Assembly (NCBI RefSeq): GCF_005144475.1
Contig: NZ_SWJZ01000097.1
Span: forward strand, 1 to 35,931
Reading direction: 5' to 3'
Length of the DNA: 35,931 nt
Source: Rhodobacter capsulatus
GTDB taxonomy: Bacteria; Pseudomonadota; Alphaproteobacteria; Rhodobacterales; Rhodobacteraceae
Positions 9,121 through 17,490 of this stretch are shown here, one piece after another. A program made the position numbers and the translations under genes. Within the stretch, counting starts at the first letter, position 1, and each line of letters starts with the position of its first letter. A model generated the notes under the pieces. It ran no database searches. It was not told where the DNA came from and saw only the letters and a program-made list of their open reading frames with translations.

Positions 9121-9822
9121 ATGTCTGCCGATCCGTTGATCTTCCTGCCGGGCTTCATGTGTGATGCGCGGCTCTACTGGCATCAGATCATTGCCTTTTC
9201 GGCCGATCGTCCGGTGATCGCCGTGCCGCTTTCCGGCGCGACGGTCGAGGAGATGGCCGAGCGTGTCCTTGCGGTCGCGCCGCCGCGCTTCGCGCTGGTC
9301 GGGCATTGGCTGGGCGGGCTGGTCGCGATGGAGGTGGCGCGTCGGCTGCCCGAACGGGTCTCGGGGCTGGCGCTGATCGACGTCTCGCCGCTGGCCGAGA
9401 CCCCGGCCCAGGCGGCCAGCCGCGAGCCGCGGATCATCCGCGCCCGCACCGGGCGTCTGGACGAGGTGATGCTGGAAGAAATCCCCGCCGCCGCGCTGGC
9501 CCCGGGCGAGGGCCGGGCCGAGGTGCAGGCGATGCTTCTGGACATGGCCGGAACGCTTGGCCCCGAGGTGTTCACCAGCCAGTCCCGCGCCCTGATGCGC
9601 CGCCCCGATCAGCAGCGCGCGCTGCGCAGCCTGCGGGTGCGGAGTTTGCTGATGTGCGGCGAATACGACACGATCTGCCCGCCGCGGCGGCATGAATTCC
9701 TGGCGGAACTCATGCCGCAGGCGACGTTCCGGCTGATCCCCGGCGCCGGTCATCTGGCGCCGCTCGAACAGCCGCTTTTCGTCTCCGAGGCGCTGCGCGA
9801 CTGGCTCGACGCGCCGCGCTGA
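9121..9822 (+). CDS. Alpha/beta-hydrolase-fold protein lacking the nucleophile Ser
   Basis: This 233-residue protein has the fold and most motifs of small esterases: FLPGFMCDARLYW near the N-terminus, acid D183 in CGEYDTICPP and H211 in IPGAGHLAPLEQP. The nucleophile elbow, which should read G-H-S-x-G, reads G61-H62-W63-L64-G65 (GHWLGG). The codon is TGG (9307-9309), one base from the TCG Ser codon. Either the protein is a non-catalytic homologue or there is a base-call error or mutation. ATG 9121 was preferred to GTG 9115. It converges with a chemotaxis receptor gene, only 18 bp away. Confidence 0.82.
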   Translation: MSADPLIFLPGFMCDARLYWHQIIAFSADRPVIAVPLSGATVEEMAERVLAVAPPRFALVGHWLGGLVAMEVARRLPERVSGLALIDVSPLAETPAQAASREPRIIRARTGRLDEVMLEEIPAAALAPGEGRAEVQAMLLDMAGTLGPEVFTSQSRALMRRPDQQRALRSLRVRSLLMCGEYDTICPPRRHEFLAELMPQATFRLIPGAGHLAPLEQPLFVSEALRDWLDAPR

Positions 9823-9840
9823 CCGCCCGGGCGGGCGGTC
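9821..9840. terminator. Inverted repeat between convergent genes
   Basis: This is a perfect inverted repeat with 9 bp arms (GACCGCCCG / CGGGCGGTC) and only 2 nt between. It fills the whole gap between the hydrolase stop and the chemotaxis receptor stop. There is no T tract, so termination is only suggested. Confidence 0.4.
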
Positions 9841-12183
9841 TCAGGCGCTGCGGCGCGACACGAACAGCGCCGGGCGGGGGGCCTCGACCACCGGCGGGCG
9901 CGGCGCCCAGGTCTCCTCGCGCTGCAGCTGGAAGGTCGCCACGGCCTCGGCCAGCGCCGTCGCCTCGCCCTGCAACGAGCGCACCGCGGCATTGGTCTCC
10001 TCGAAGACGGCGGCGTTTTGCTGCGTCGTGCGGTCGAGTTCCGTCGTCGCATTCGAGATCTCGGTGATCCCGGTCGCGGTCTCCTGCGAGGCGGTGACGA
10101 TCTCGGCGATCTTTTGCGCCACATCCTCGACCCCGGCAACAATTTCGCGCAGCGCTTGACCGGAATCATGCACCAGCCCGACGCCGCGGTTGACGTTGCT
10201 CGACGCGGTCTCGATCAGCCGGGCGATCTCGCGCGCGGCTTCCGAAGACCGCTGTGCCAGCGCCCGCACCTCCGACGCGACGACGGCAAAGCCGCGCCCC
10301 GCATCGCCCGCCCGCGCGGCTTCCACCCCGGCGTTCAGCGCCAGAAGGTTGGTCTGGAAGGCGATGTCGTCGATCACCTGCAGGATGCGCCCGATCGCCT
10401 CGGACGAAGCCTTGATCTCGTCCATCGCCGAAACCGCCCGCGACACCACCTGATGCCCGGCCCCGGCGCGGCTCGAGATTTCGGTCACCGCGCTGCGGGC
10501 GGTCTGCGCCGAATTCGCCGCCGAACGAACCGTGGCCGACATCTGTTCCAGCGCCGAAGCGGTCTGTTCCAGCATCGCCGCGTTGCGTTCCGACCGTCGC
10601 GCCAGATCGTCGGCCGCCCCGGCGATCTCGCGTGCCGAGGTGTCGACGGCGGTCGCGGAAACCGAAATGTCGCCCAGCGTGCCGGTCAGGCTTTCGGTGG
10701 TGCGGTTCATCGTCTCCGCAATCTCGGCGAAGATGCCGTGGAAACGGGTGGGCATGCGGTGGGTCAGATCGCGCGCGGCAAGGCGTTCCAACGCCACCCG
10801 CACGGCGGTCAGCCCGTCGTCCGCCGCCTCGCCGATCCGGTTCATCCCGGCGCAGAGATCGGCGAAGACGCCGGTCTTGTCGTCGGTGCGCAGCCGGCGC
10901 GAAAAATCGCCCTCGGCACAGGCGGCCACCACGGCGGCGATCTCCTCGGCCGCGGCATGTTCGCGCGCCTGGGCGGCGGCGGCGGCGGCGCGTTCGGCCT
11001 CGGCCTGACGGGCCCGTTCCGCCATCTCGGCGCGTTCCTGCGCGGCGGTCGCGATCCGGGCCTGCGCCGCGCGCTCGGCGGCGGCGGCACTTTCCGCCTC
11101 GAGCCGCTGGCGATCAAGGATCGTGGTCCGGAAGCTTTCGAGCGCCGCCCCGATCGAGCGCACTTCGCTGACCCGGGCGTCGGGGACGGTGATGTCCGTG
11201 CGCCCCTCGGCCAGCTCCTGCACCGCCAGCGTCACCGCGCGCAACGGCGTCACCGTGGCGCGGAATAGCCGCACGGCCGAGACCCCGAGCACCAGCATCC
11301 CGATCCCGCCCGCCAGAAGCATCAGAATGTAGCCGCGCATCTTCGCCGCATCGGTCGTCGCCGTCATCTGCCGGACATCGGCCGCAAGACCGTCGCGCAG
11401 CGCGGCAAGCGCCAGCGGCATCGCGTCATAACTGTCGTCGCAGGCGCGGGTGATCGCGTCGACCTGCCGCGCAAGATCGGCATATTGGTGGAAGGCGTCC
11501 TGATATTCCGTCAGCTTCGCCAGCGTCCGCTCCCGGTGTTGCGGCGAGACGAACATCGTTTCGGGATAGGATTTGAAGGTCTCGATTTCCTTGTCGAGCT
11601 TTTCGATGTATTTCGGATCGAGACGCATGATGAAGTCTTTTTCGGCGCGTCGCATCTTCAGCAACGTCACCTCGACCTTCGGCAGGGCAAGCGCGGCCAC
11701 CATCTTTTCGGCGGCATGCACGGCGGCGCGCAACTGCCCCTCAAGCCCGGAATCCGCATCGAGCCCCAGAACCACCCGGGTATCGGCAAAAATCGCGAAG
11801 CTTTCCTCGTAGCCGTCGAGCAGATCCTGCAGCCCACCGGCGCGGGCGGCGCTTTCGACGAGGTTCATGTCGGTTTCGTGCGCCATCAGCGTCTTCAGCT
11901 GGGCCGATGCCTGCGCGATCTGCTGCGCGTGATCCGTGATCCGCGATTCCTTGCGGTCGATGCGGAACTTCGCCTCGGTGTCGCGCGCCGAAGCCAGAGT
12001 GCGCTCCAGCGTGGCCAGGTCCGCGCTCAGTTGCGAAATCTTCAGACTTTGCTGTTCGGCCCTGCGGTCGACGAGCGCGGAATAGAACACGGTTGCGAAG
12101 ACCGCCGCCGTGCAGACGACGATGACGAGGCCCATGCGGACCAGATAGGACAAAAAGCTGCGGGATATACCTGCGCGTGCCAT
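9841..12183 (-). CDS. Methyl-accepting chemotaxis protein
   Basis: This 780-residue transmembrane receptor has a first membrane helix at about residues 15-36 and a periplasmic helical region at about 37-284. That region contains [14 protein letters not shown], which recalls the helical bimodular (HBM) sensor family. A second membrane helix lies at about 285-306. A HAMP segment, an Ala/Glu-rich coiled coil, a second HAMP-like stretch and the long cytoplasmic signalling hairpin follow. The tip reads [32 protein letters not shown] across its CheA/CheW-binding turn. The start at 12183 is supported by GGAG upstream in TCTTTCGGAGCAACCGC. An upstream extension to 12318 is open but unlikely. The ligand is unknown. 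It lies next to a second receptor on the same strand. Confidence 0.92.
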   Translation of the reverse strand: MARAGISRSFLSYLVRMGLVIVVCTAAVFATVFYSALVDRRAEQQSLKISQLSADLATLERTLASARDTEAKFRIDRKESRITDHAQQIAQASAQLKTLMAHETDMNLVESAARAGGLQDLLDGYEESFAIFADTRVVLGLDADSGLEGQLRAAVHAAEKMVAALALPKVEVTLLKMRRAEKDFIMRLDPKYIEKLDKEIETFKSYPETMFVSPQHRERTLAKLTEYQDAFHQYADLARQVDAITRACDDSYDAMPLALAALRDGLAADVRQMTATTDAAKMRGYILMLLAGGIGMLVLGVSAVRLFRATVTPLRAVTLAVQELAEGRTDITVPDARVSEVRSIGAALESFRTTILDRQRLEAESAAAAERAAQARIATAAQERAEMAERARQAEAERAAAAAAQAREHAAAEEIAAVVAACAEGDFSRRLRTDDKTGVFADLCAGMNRIGEAADDGLTAVRVALERLAARDLTHRMPTRFHGIFAEIAETMNRTTESLTGTLGDISVSATAVDTSAREIAGAADDLARRSERNAAMLEQTASALEQMSATVRSAANSAQTARSAVTEISSRAGAGHQVVSRAVSAMDEIKASSEAIGRILQVIDDIAFQTNLLALNAGVEAARAGDAGRGFAVVASEVRALAQRSSEAAREIARLIETASSNVNRGVGLVHDSGQALREIVAGVEDVAQKIAEIVTASQETATGITEISNATTELDRTTQQNAAVFEETNAAVRSLQGEATALAEAVATFQLQREETWAPRPPVVEAPRPALFVSRRSA

Positions 12184-12320
12184 GCGGTTGCTCCGAAAGA
12201 TCGCTTCCGCAAAATCGGCGAAAGGGATTAAGGGCAGGTGAAGCCCCGCGCAGATTGGTAAACTTGTATCTTTCTCTGCGCCGGGGATCGGGTGGGGGAA
12301 GATGCGGCGGGGCGGCATGC

Positions 12321-12343
12321 AAACCCCGGCCCTGCGGCCGGGG
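12321..12343 (-). terminator. Hairpin with short T run after the upstream chemotaxis receptor
   Basis: Arms CCCCGGCC (12324-12331) and GGCCGGGG (12336-12343) enclose a CTGC loop. Read on the minus strand, TTT follows. It lies about 26 bp past the stop of the receptor gene ending at 12370, inside the 186 bp gap between the two receptor genes, so these are probably separate transcription units. Confidence 0.6.
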
Positions 12344-12369
12344 CGCTTGGCGCCGGAACGGGGGGGCGG

Positions 12370-14310
12370 TCAGCCCGCCATCCGCTGGTCCCAGACAGAA
12401 CCGCCCGACCGGCCGGCGATGCGGAAGACGGCGCTGAACTCCTTGAGCGTGCGCGCCTCGTGCAAAAGACCCTGTGTCGCGGCCGAATTTTCCTCGAACA
12501 TCGCGGCGTTGTGCTGCGTCACCTGATCGAGCTGGTTCACCGCCGCCGTCACCTCGGAGATGCCGGAGGATTGCTCGGCCGCGGCACTGGCGATCCCGTC
12601 CAGCAGCCCGTCCAGCTCGGTGACCAGCGTCTCGATCTCGCCCAGCGCCGTGTCCGACCGTGCCGCCAGATCCACCCCTGCGGCGACCTGTCGCGACGAG
12701 GTGTCGATCAAGGCGGCGATCTCGCGCGCGGCTTCGGACGAGCGTTGCGCCAGTGCCCGCACCTCGGAGGCGACGACGGCGAAGCCGCGGCCCGTTTCGC
12801 CCGCCCGCGCCGCCTCGACCCCGGCGTTCAGCGCCAGAAGGTTGGTCTGGAAGGCGATATCGTCGATCACATGGGTGATGCGCGAGATCTTGTCGGAGCT
12901 TTGCGCGATGTCGTCCATCGCCCGTTGCGTCTGCCGCACGACCTCGCGGCCGGTGGCGGTGGTGGCGCGGGTGCGGTTCACCGCCTGCGCCGCAGAGCGC
13001 GCCCCCTCGACCGATTGCGCGACCGAGGCCGCCATCTCGTTCATCGCCGCCGCCGTCTCCTCGAGCGAGGCGGCCTGGGTTTCGGTGCGCCGCCCCAGCT
13101 CCATCGAGGCCGAGCCAAGCTGGCCCGCTTCGGTCTCGACCACCTCGGTCGTCTGCACGATCGAGGCGATCAGCCCCGCGACCTTGTCGATGGCGCCGTT
13201 GAAATCATTGCGCAAACCTTCGTAGGCGGGGGGGAAGGTCTCGGTGATCCGCGCCGTCAGATCGCCCGCCGAAAGCGCCTGCAGGCCCTGCGCCAGCGCC
13301 GAGACGATATTCATCTGCTCGCGCATCTGCGCTTCGCGTTCGGCCTCGGTGCGCTGGCGTTCCGCCTCGCGCTCGCTTTGGCGGGCGGCTTCGGCGCGCT
13401 GCAATTCCGCCTCTGCCTCCTGTTCGCGGCGGCGCAGCGCCTCTTCGCGGTCGCGGGCCTGGGCCTCGGCCTTGGCGATCTCGGTCTCTTGGGCGCGGCG
13501 TTGCCGCTCCAGCTCCGCCTTTTCCGCCAGCGAGGCCCGGAACACTTCCAGCGCCTGCGCCATCTCGCCCACTTCGCCGCGCGCGGTGGTGCAGGGGACC
13601 GGGCTCTCGGTATCGCCGCCGGTCATCTGCCGCATCCGGTCATTCACGGCGCCGAACGGCCCGGTGACCGTGCGCGCCAGCGCCGTCGCCGCCCCGCCCA
13701 GCGCCACCAGCGCCACCGCCATCGCGATCAGCGAGGCGTTGCGCAGATGCGCCAGCGCCGCGGTGATGTCGGTGACATAAGAGCCGGTGCCGACGATCCA
13801 GCCCCAGGGCGCGAAGTCGCGCACGAAGCCGATCTTTTCCTCGGGCGTGTCGTTGCTGTTGGGCTTCTTGAAATGGTAATGCACCTCGCCGCTGCCCGCG
13901 GTCTCGGCGATCTTGATCATCTCGACGAAGATCTTCTTGCCGTAGGGATCGGTGAAGCCGATCTGCGATTTGCCGATCCAGTCGGGCATCGTCGGATGCA
14001 CCAGCATCACCGCCTCGTGGTCGAGCACGTAGAAATAGCCGGATTTGTCGAAGCGCAGCGCGGTCAGGCGCCGGGCGCCCTCGGCACGGGCCTGGTCGGG
14101 GGAAAGCGTGCCCGCCTGCACCTGCGCCTCCAGATCGATCAGAATGCCGATGGCGGTGTCGGTGACGTCGCTGAGGTGCTGTTCGCGCATCTCATAGGCG
14201 TTCGAGACCGCAAAACGCACAAGCGTTTCGGACAGGATGATCAGCGAGAGGGCGGCAAGGGCCACGATCGCATAGATGCGGGCGGAGATTCCGAAGAATT
14301 TGTTTTTCAT
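12370..14310 (-). CDS. Methyl-accepting chemotaxis protein with single-Cache sensor
   Basis: This 646-residue receptor has a membrane helix at about residues 11-32. A periplasmic single-Cache domain (sCache_2 type) follows, with GYFYVLDHEAVMLVHP and later GFVRDFAPWGWIVGTGSYV, the pattern seen in receptors for small carboxylates. A second membrane helix lies near LIAMAVALVALGGAA. HAMP, a coiled coil rich in Arg/Glu/Ala, and the signalling domain follow, the last carrying the [18 protein letters not shown] tip. ATG 14310 is preferred to 14358 because the signal-anchor helix then begins MKNKFFGISARI. The ligand is inferred only by family. Its signalling tip is nearly identical to that of the neighbouring receptor, but the sensors differ. 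Confidence 0.92.
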   Translation of the reverse strand: MKNKFFGISARIYAIVALAALSLIILSETLVRFAVSNAYEMREQHLSDVTDTAIGILIDLEAQVQAGTLSPDQARAEGARRLTALRFDKSGYFYVLDHEAVMLVHPTMPDWIGKSQIGFTDPYGKKIFVEMIKIAETAGSGEVHYHFKKPNSNDTPEEKIGFVRDFAPWGWIVGTGSYVTDITAALAHLRNASLIAMAVALVALGGAATALARTVTGPFGAVNDRMRQMTGGDTESPVPCTTARGEVGEMAQALEVFRASLAEKAELERQRRAQETEIAKAEAQARDREEALRRREQEAEAELQRAEAARQSEREAERQRTEAEREAQMREQMNIVSALAQGLQALSAGDLTARITETFPPAYEGLRNDFNGAIDKVAGLIASIVQTTEVVETEAGQLGSASMELGRRTETQAASLEETAAAMNEMAASVAQSVEGARSAAQAVNRTRATTATGREVVRQTQRAMDDIAQSSDKISRITHVIDDIAFQTNLLALNAGVEAARAGETGRGFAVVASEVRALAQRSSEAAREIAALIDTSSRQVAAGVDLAARSDTALGEIETLVTELDGLLDGIASAAAEQSSGISEVTAAVNQLDQVTQHNAAMFEENSAATQGLLHEARTLKEFSAVFRIAGRSGGSVWDQRMAG

Positions 14311-14559
14311 GGGGCCTTGGAGTCTGGGAAGGTGAAAGCCTGGCCAGGCACGGTACACGACAAGATGGGAAACGGGGCCGGAGTGGAGCCTTCAGTCTGA
14401 CACCCAACTGTCAATTTTCCCTTACGGTTCTGGATTTGTTTTAGCTCAAGTCGATACATCCGGCAGGCGTGGGGGGCCGCCGCCGCGTCGCGCCCGAAGC
14501 GCCGCGGCGGGCGGGGAAAGGCCCCGGAAGCAGGGAAAACCCCCGCAAAAACATCGAGT

Positions 14560-14581
14560 GGAAAGCGGGTTTCCGTTTTTT
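14560..14581 (+). terminator. Terminator-like hairpin with T6
   Basis: GGAAA (14560-14564) pairs with TTTCC (14570-14574), then G and six T. The short stem can be exchanged for a longer pairing with the upstream AAAACCCCCGC. It might be the 3' end of a small plus-strand RNA, since no plus-strand gene precedes it. This is weak evidence. Confidence 0.3.
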
Positions 14582-14729
14582 CGCAACGCTGGAATGTTTT
14601 TGATCGCAGCACGTTTTCCTGGCCATCCCGGCGCGGCGGCAAAGCCGGGCCGGGCGCGGATTTGACCGCGGTTTCGAGGCTGGAAATCGTCCTCAGAGGG
14701 GCCTGCCGCGTCGATTTTCGCACCACCGC

Positions 14730-14751
14730 AAGGGGCCGAAGTGGCCCTTTT
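14730..14751 (+). terminator. Terminator-like hairpin
   Basis: AAGGGGCC (14730-14737) pairs with GGCCCTTT (14743-14750), with one G-T wobble and loop GAAGT, ending in TTTT. It lies in the gene-free region on the plus strand and has no coding sequence upstream of it. Confidence 0.35.
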
Positions 14752-15000
14752 CTGGCGCGCCTTGCCGCGCTGATCTGCTGTTTTTGGCCTCGGACGGCGT
14801 TTTTTGCGCAGGTGTCGGGCCGGATGGGGCGCATATGATGTCGAAGGCGGTCGGATCGATGCCGGATGTCGGCGCGAAATGGCGGGAAAATGCCCGGCAT
14901 TCCGGTTTGGCGTCGTTGTGGCGGGGAATCTGGTCGGGATTATGGTCAGCAATCATGCCGCAACGCTCCGCGCCACCGGGCCGCCGCCGCCGCCGTCCCG

Positions 15001-15033
15001 GAAAGCTTTTGGCAAGCACGTCGAAAAGCTTTC
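15001..15033. promoter_or_regulatory. Paired AAAGCTTT palindromes
   Basis: GAAAGCTTTT (15001-15010) and AAAAGCTTTC (15024-15033) form a perfect 10 bp inverted repeat. Each arm also contains the self-palindromic octamer AAAGCTTT, with centres 23 bp apart, close to two helical turns. This is unexpected in such GC-rich DNA and looks like two half-operators for a dimeric regulator, or a stem-loop. It is 334 bp upstream of the hoxH-like gene. Confidence 0.4.
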
Positions 15034-15366
15034 GGGGGGCAGCGGGCATTTCGTTTGACCCGCCCGGCCTGCTGTCGCAATTTTGATCCATCCCAAGGGA
15101 AGGGTGGAGGATGGAGGGGTTCGGGCCGCGGAGGGCTGCAGATCTTGGAAGATGACGGCGGGGTCAGGGTCGGACACATGGCCCCCGAACCATCGCGTCG
15201 AGACCGGGAGAAATCCCGCGCCGACCCCAGGATCCGCGGCGATCGTGCCTGACCTCTCCATGATCCTCGGCCAAACCTCGGCACCCGGTTCCGTGCCCTG
15301 TGCTCTGCTGATTCTGTTCCGTCGACCCGCGGGCCCGCCGCCTGCCTGCTGCCGCTGAGTGCCCCG

Positions 15367-16881
15367 ATGCTTGCCCTCAAGACTGCTCCCAGTTCCCGGA
15401 TGCCGCCGATCCCGGTCGATGCGGCGGCCCGGCCGGTCTGCCCCGTCCCCGCCCCCGCCCCCGAACGCGAGGGGCAGGGCAGGGTCACGATCCGGCTCGA
15501 TGCGCGCGGACAGATGCAGCAGGTGCAGTTGCAGCTTCTGGAGCATTGCGGCGTCGAGACCTTTCTTGAGGGCCGCGCGATCGCCGACATCCCCGAGGCG
15601 GTGCAGCGGCTGTGCGGTCTGTGTCCGGTCAGCCATCATCTGGCCGCGGTCAAGGCGATGGACCGGATCGCGGGCTATGACCGGCTGACCCCCACGGCGG
15701 AAAAGCTGCGGCGGCTGATGCAATACGGCCAGATCGTGCAAAGCCATGCGGTGCAGCTTTACCATCTGGCCGAGCCGGATCTGCTTCTGGGCTTCGACAG
15801 CGAGCCCGCCCGGCGCGGTCTGGTCGATGTCGCGCGCGCCTTTCCGCAGCTGGCGACCGAGGGTGTGCTGATGCGCCGCTTCGGGCAGGAGGTGGTGCGG
15901 GCGATCACCGGCGGGCGGTTGCGCGGCGCCGGGGCGGTGCCCGGGGGGATGCGGCGCCGGCTGGCGCGCGAGGCCCGCGATCAGCTGCGCGCCGATGTCG
16001 ATCAGGTGATCGACTGGGCGGTGGGCGCGCTGCGGGTGCTGGAACGGCTGCATGGCACCAACCCGGCGTTTTACGACCATCTCGGCGCGGGTGACGGCAA
16101 CCTGCTGGCGCTGGTCGGGCCGTCTGGCGCGGTGGATTTCTACGATGGCCAGCTGCGGGCCCGCGATGCCCGGGGGGGGGCGCTGTTCGACGCCATTCCC
16201 GCCGCGGCCTATCGCGGCGTTCTGGCCGAGCCCTCCGGCCCGGGCGGTCCGCATCTGCGCGCGCTGGGCCCGGAAACGGGCTGGTATCGCGTCGGACCGC
16301 TGGCGCGTTTGCAGGTCTGCGACCTTCTGACCTCCGAGATGGCCGAGACCGAACGGCAACGGCTTCTTGCCCCCGCGGACGGGAAGCCGTTGCACGGATC
16401 GGTGTTCCATCACGGCGCGCGGCTGGTCGAACTGCTGCATGCGGCCGAGCTGATCCGCGACCTTCTGGACGATCCCGACCTTTTGGGCGCCGATCTGATG
16501 GCCGACCGCGGCGCGCCGCAGCGCGAGGCCGTCGGCGTGATCGAGGCGCCGCGCGGCACGCTTTTGCAATGCTACGAGGTCGACGAGGCCGAGCGGGTCC
16601 GCCGCTGCACGCTGCTTTTGTCCACCCGCAACAACAGCCGGGCGATGAATGCGGCGCTGCAGGGGGTGGCGGCGCAATATTGCGACGGCCGCAGCGTCAC
16701 CGAGGATCTGCTGGCCCATATCGAGGTGGCGATCCGCGCCTTTGACCCCTGCCTGTCCTGTGCCGCCCATGCGCTGGGGCAGATGCCGCTGTCGGTCGAG
16801 CTGATCGATGCCGCGGGGGCGGTCGTTTCGGGGCTGCGCCGGGGCGCGGACGGGGGGGTATCATGCTGCGTTCGATCCTAG
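15367..16881 (+). CDS. HoxH-like [NiFe]-hydrogenase large subunit, unpaired
   Basis: The 504-residue product aligns from memory along its whole length with HoxH, the large subunit of soluble NAD-linked (group 3d) [NiFe]-hydrogenases. All four Ni-Fe cysteine ligands are present: C83 and C86 in RLCGLCPVSHH, and C462 and C465 in DPCLSCAAH. A 36-residue tail follows H468, as expected for an enzyme needing C-terminal processing. Other conserved positions differ: the family RIEGHG is REGQG here (34-38), and EAPRGTLLHHY is EAPRGTLLQCY (393-403). No hoxY, hoxU, hoxF or hoxE is nearby. The start is uncertain (ATG 15367 or 15400) and no ribosome binding site is seen. Its end overlaps the HoxW-like gene by 19 bp. 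A run of nine G occurs at 16172-16180 in frame. Role unknown: a relic, a scaffold or a sensor. Confidence 0.82.
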   Translation: MLALKTAPSSRMPPIPVDAAARPVCPVPAPAPEREGQGRVTIRLDARGQMQQVQLQLLEHCGVETFLEGRAIADIPEAVQRLCGLCPVSHHLAAVKAMDRIAGYDRLTPTAEKLRRLMQYGQIVQSHAVQLYHLAEPDLLLGFDSEPARRGLVDVARAFPQLATEGVLMRRFGQEVVRAITGGRLRGAGAVPGGMRRRLAREARDQLRADVDQVIDWAVGALRVLERLHGTNPAFYDHLGAGDGNLLALVGPSGAVDFYDGQLRARDARGGALFDAIPAAAYRGVLAEPSGPGGPHLRALGPETGWYRVGPLARLQVCDLLTSEMAETERQRLLAPADGKPLHGSVFHHGARLVELLHAAELIRDLLDDPDLLGADLMADRGAPQREAVGVIEAPRGTLLQCYEVDEAERVRRCTLLLSTRNNSRAMNAALQGVAAQYCDGRSVTEDLLAHIEVAIRAFDPCLSCAAHALGQMPLSVELIDAAGAVVSGLRRGADGGVSCCVRS

Positions 16882-17408
16882 GGCCGCGTCTGGTCGTCTT
16901 TGCCTGGGGCAACGAAAGCCGCGGCGATGACGCGCTGGGGCCGCGGCTGGCCGCGCGCATCGCGATGGCGGGCTGGAGCCACATCACCCTGATCGAGGAT
17001 GTGCAGCTGCAGGTCGAACATGCGCTTGATCTGGTGGGCCAGGATCTGGCGCTGTTCATCGATGCGGGGATGGGCACGCCCGCGCCCTTCGCCTTCGTGC
17101 AGGCGGTGCCGCGCCGCTTCCTCGGGCCCTCGACCAGCCTTGGCATCGGTCCCGAGGGGGTTCTGGAAGCCTATCGCCAGGTCATGCATGACGAGCCGCC
17201 GCCCGCCTTCGTGCTGTGTCTGCGCGGCGAAAGCTTCGCGCTGGAGGAAGGTCTCAGCGCCACGGCCCGCGCCCATCTGGCAGAGGCCTGGGGGTTTCTG
17301 ATCCCGCTGCTGTCCTGGCCCGGGATCGACCGCTGGCAGGCGGCGCTGACCGGCCCGGCCGAGGATCTGTTCCCCGGCAGCGACGCGCGCCGCTCGGCCG
17401 CCGAGTGA
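16863..17408 (+). CDS. HoxW-like hydrogenase maturation protease (M52)
   Basis: This 181-residue protein belongs to the peptidase M52 family, which cuts the C-terminal tail of a [NiFe]-hydrogenase large subunit once nickel is in place. It has VFAWGNESRGDDALGPRLA with D22/D23, and LFIDAGMG with D67, the two acidic metal-contact regions, and it resembles HoxW more than HupD. The third usual ligand, a His in a T-H-x-L-S/T-P motif, is not seen: the region reads STSLGIGP (90-97). H109 is the nearest His. It starts at ATG 16863 inside the end of the hoxH-like gene, so the two are surely co-translated. The 82 bp to hupT lets it be cotranscribed with the sensor operon. Confidence 0.8.
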   Translation: MLRSILGPRLVVFAWGNESRGDDALGPRLAARIAMAGWSHITLIEDVQLQVEHALDLVGQDLALFIDAGMGTPAPFAFVQAVPRRFLGPSTSLGIGPEGVLEAYRQVMHDEPPPAFVLCLRGESFALEEGLSATARAHLAEAWGFLIPLLSWPGIDRWQAALTGPAEDLFPGSDARRSAAE

Positions 17409-17490
17409 GCCCGCAGGGGCGGGACCGGCTCTCCCCTTGCGCGGGGCTTCGGGCCCGATATGCTGACGCAGCCCCCACCGGAGCCGCGCC

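Larger units (their letters stand above)
14311..15366. other. 1.05 kb intergenic region without recognisable gene
   Basis: No open frame here shows a convincing protein or a ribosome binding site in a sensible place. The stretch is less uniformly GC-rich than its neighbours, with several T and A runs. It must hold the promoter of the chemotaxis receptor on the left and whatever drives the hoxH-like gene on the right. It contains T-run hairpins at 14560-14581 and 14730-14751 and a paired palindrome at 15001-15033, listed separately. Confidence 0.6.

Noticed and set aside
14753-14766. Sigma-54-type promoter TGGCGCG...TTGC
   Set aside because: Spacing between the GG and GC elements is too short by two bases.
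15083-15096. FNR/FixK-like box TTGAT-N4-CCCAA
   Set aside because: Only the left half matches; two of five positions in the right half are wrong.
15111-15155. 14-codon open frame after a good ribosome binding site (starts MEGFG) as a leader peptide
   Set aside because: No regulatory codons, no terminator directly after it, and more than 200 bp to the next gene; chance is more likely.
16172-16180. Run of nine G in the hoxH-like gene as a possible frameshift
   Set aside because: The reading frame stays aligned with HoxH before and after the run, so there is no frameshift. It remains only a slippage-prone spot.
14953-16770. Minus-strand open frame across the non-coding region and the hoxH-like gene
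   Set aside because: Mostly antisense to the HoxH-like gene, and nothing in the translation is recognisable.
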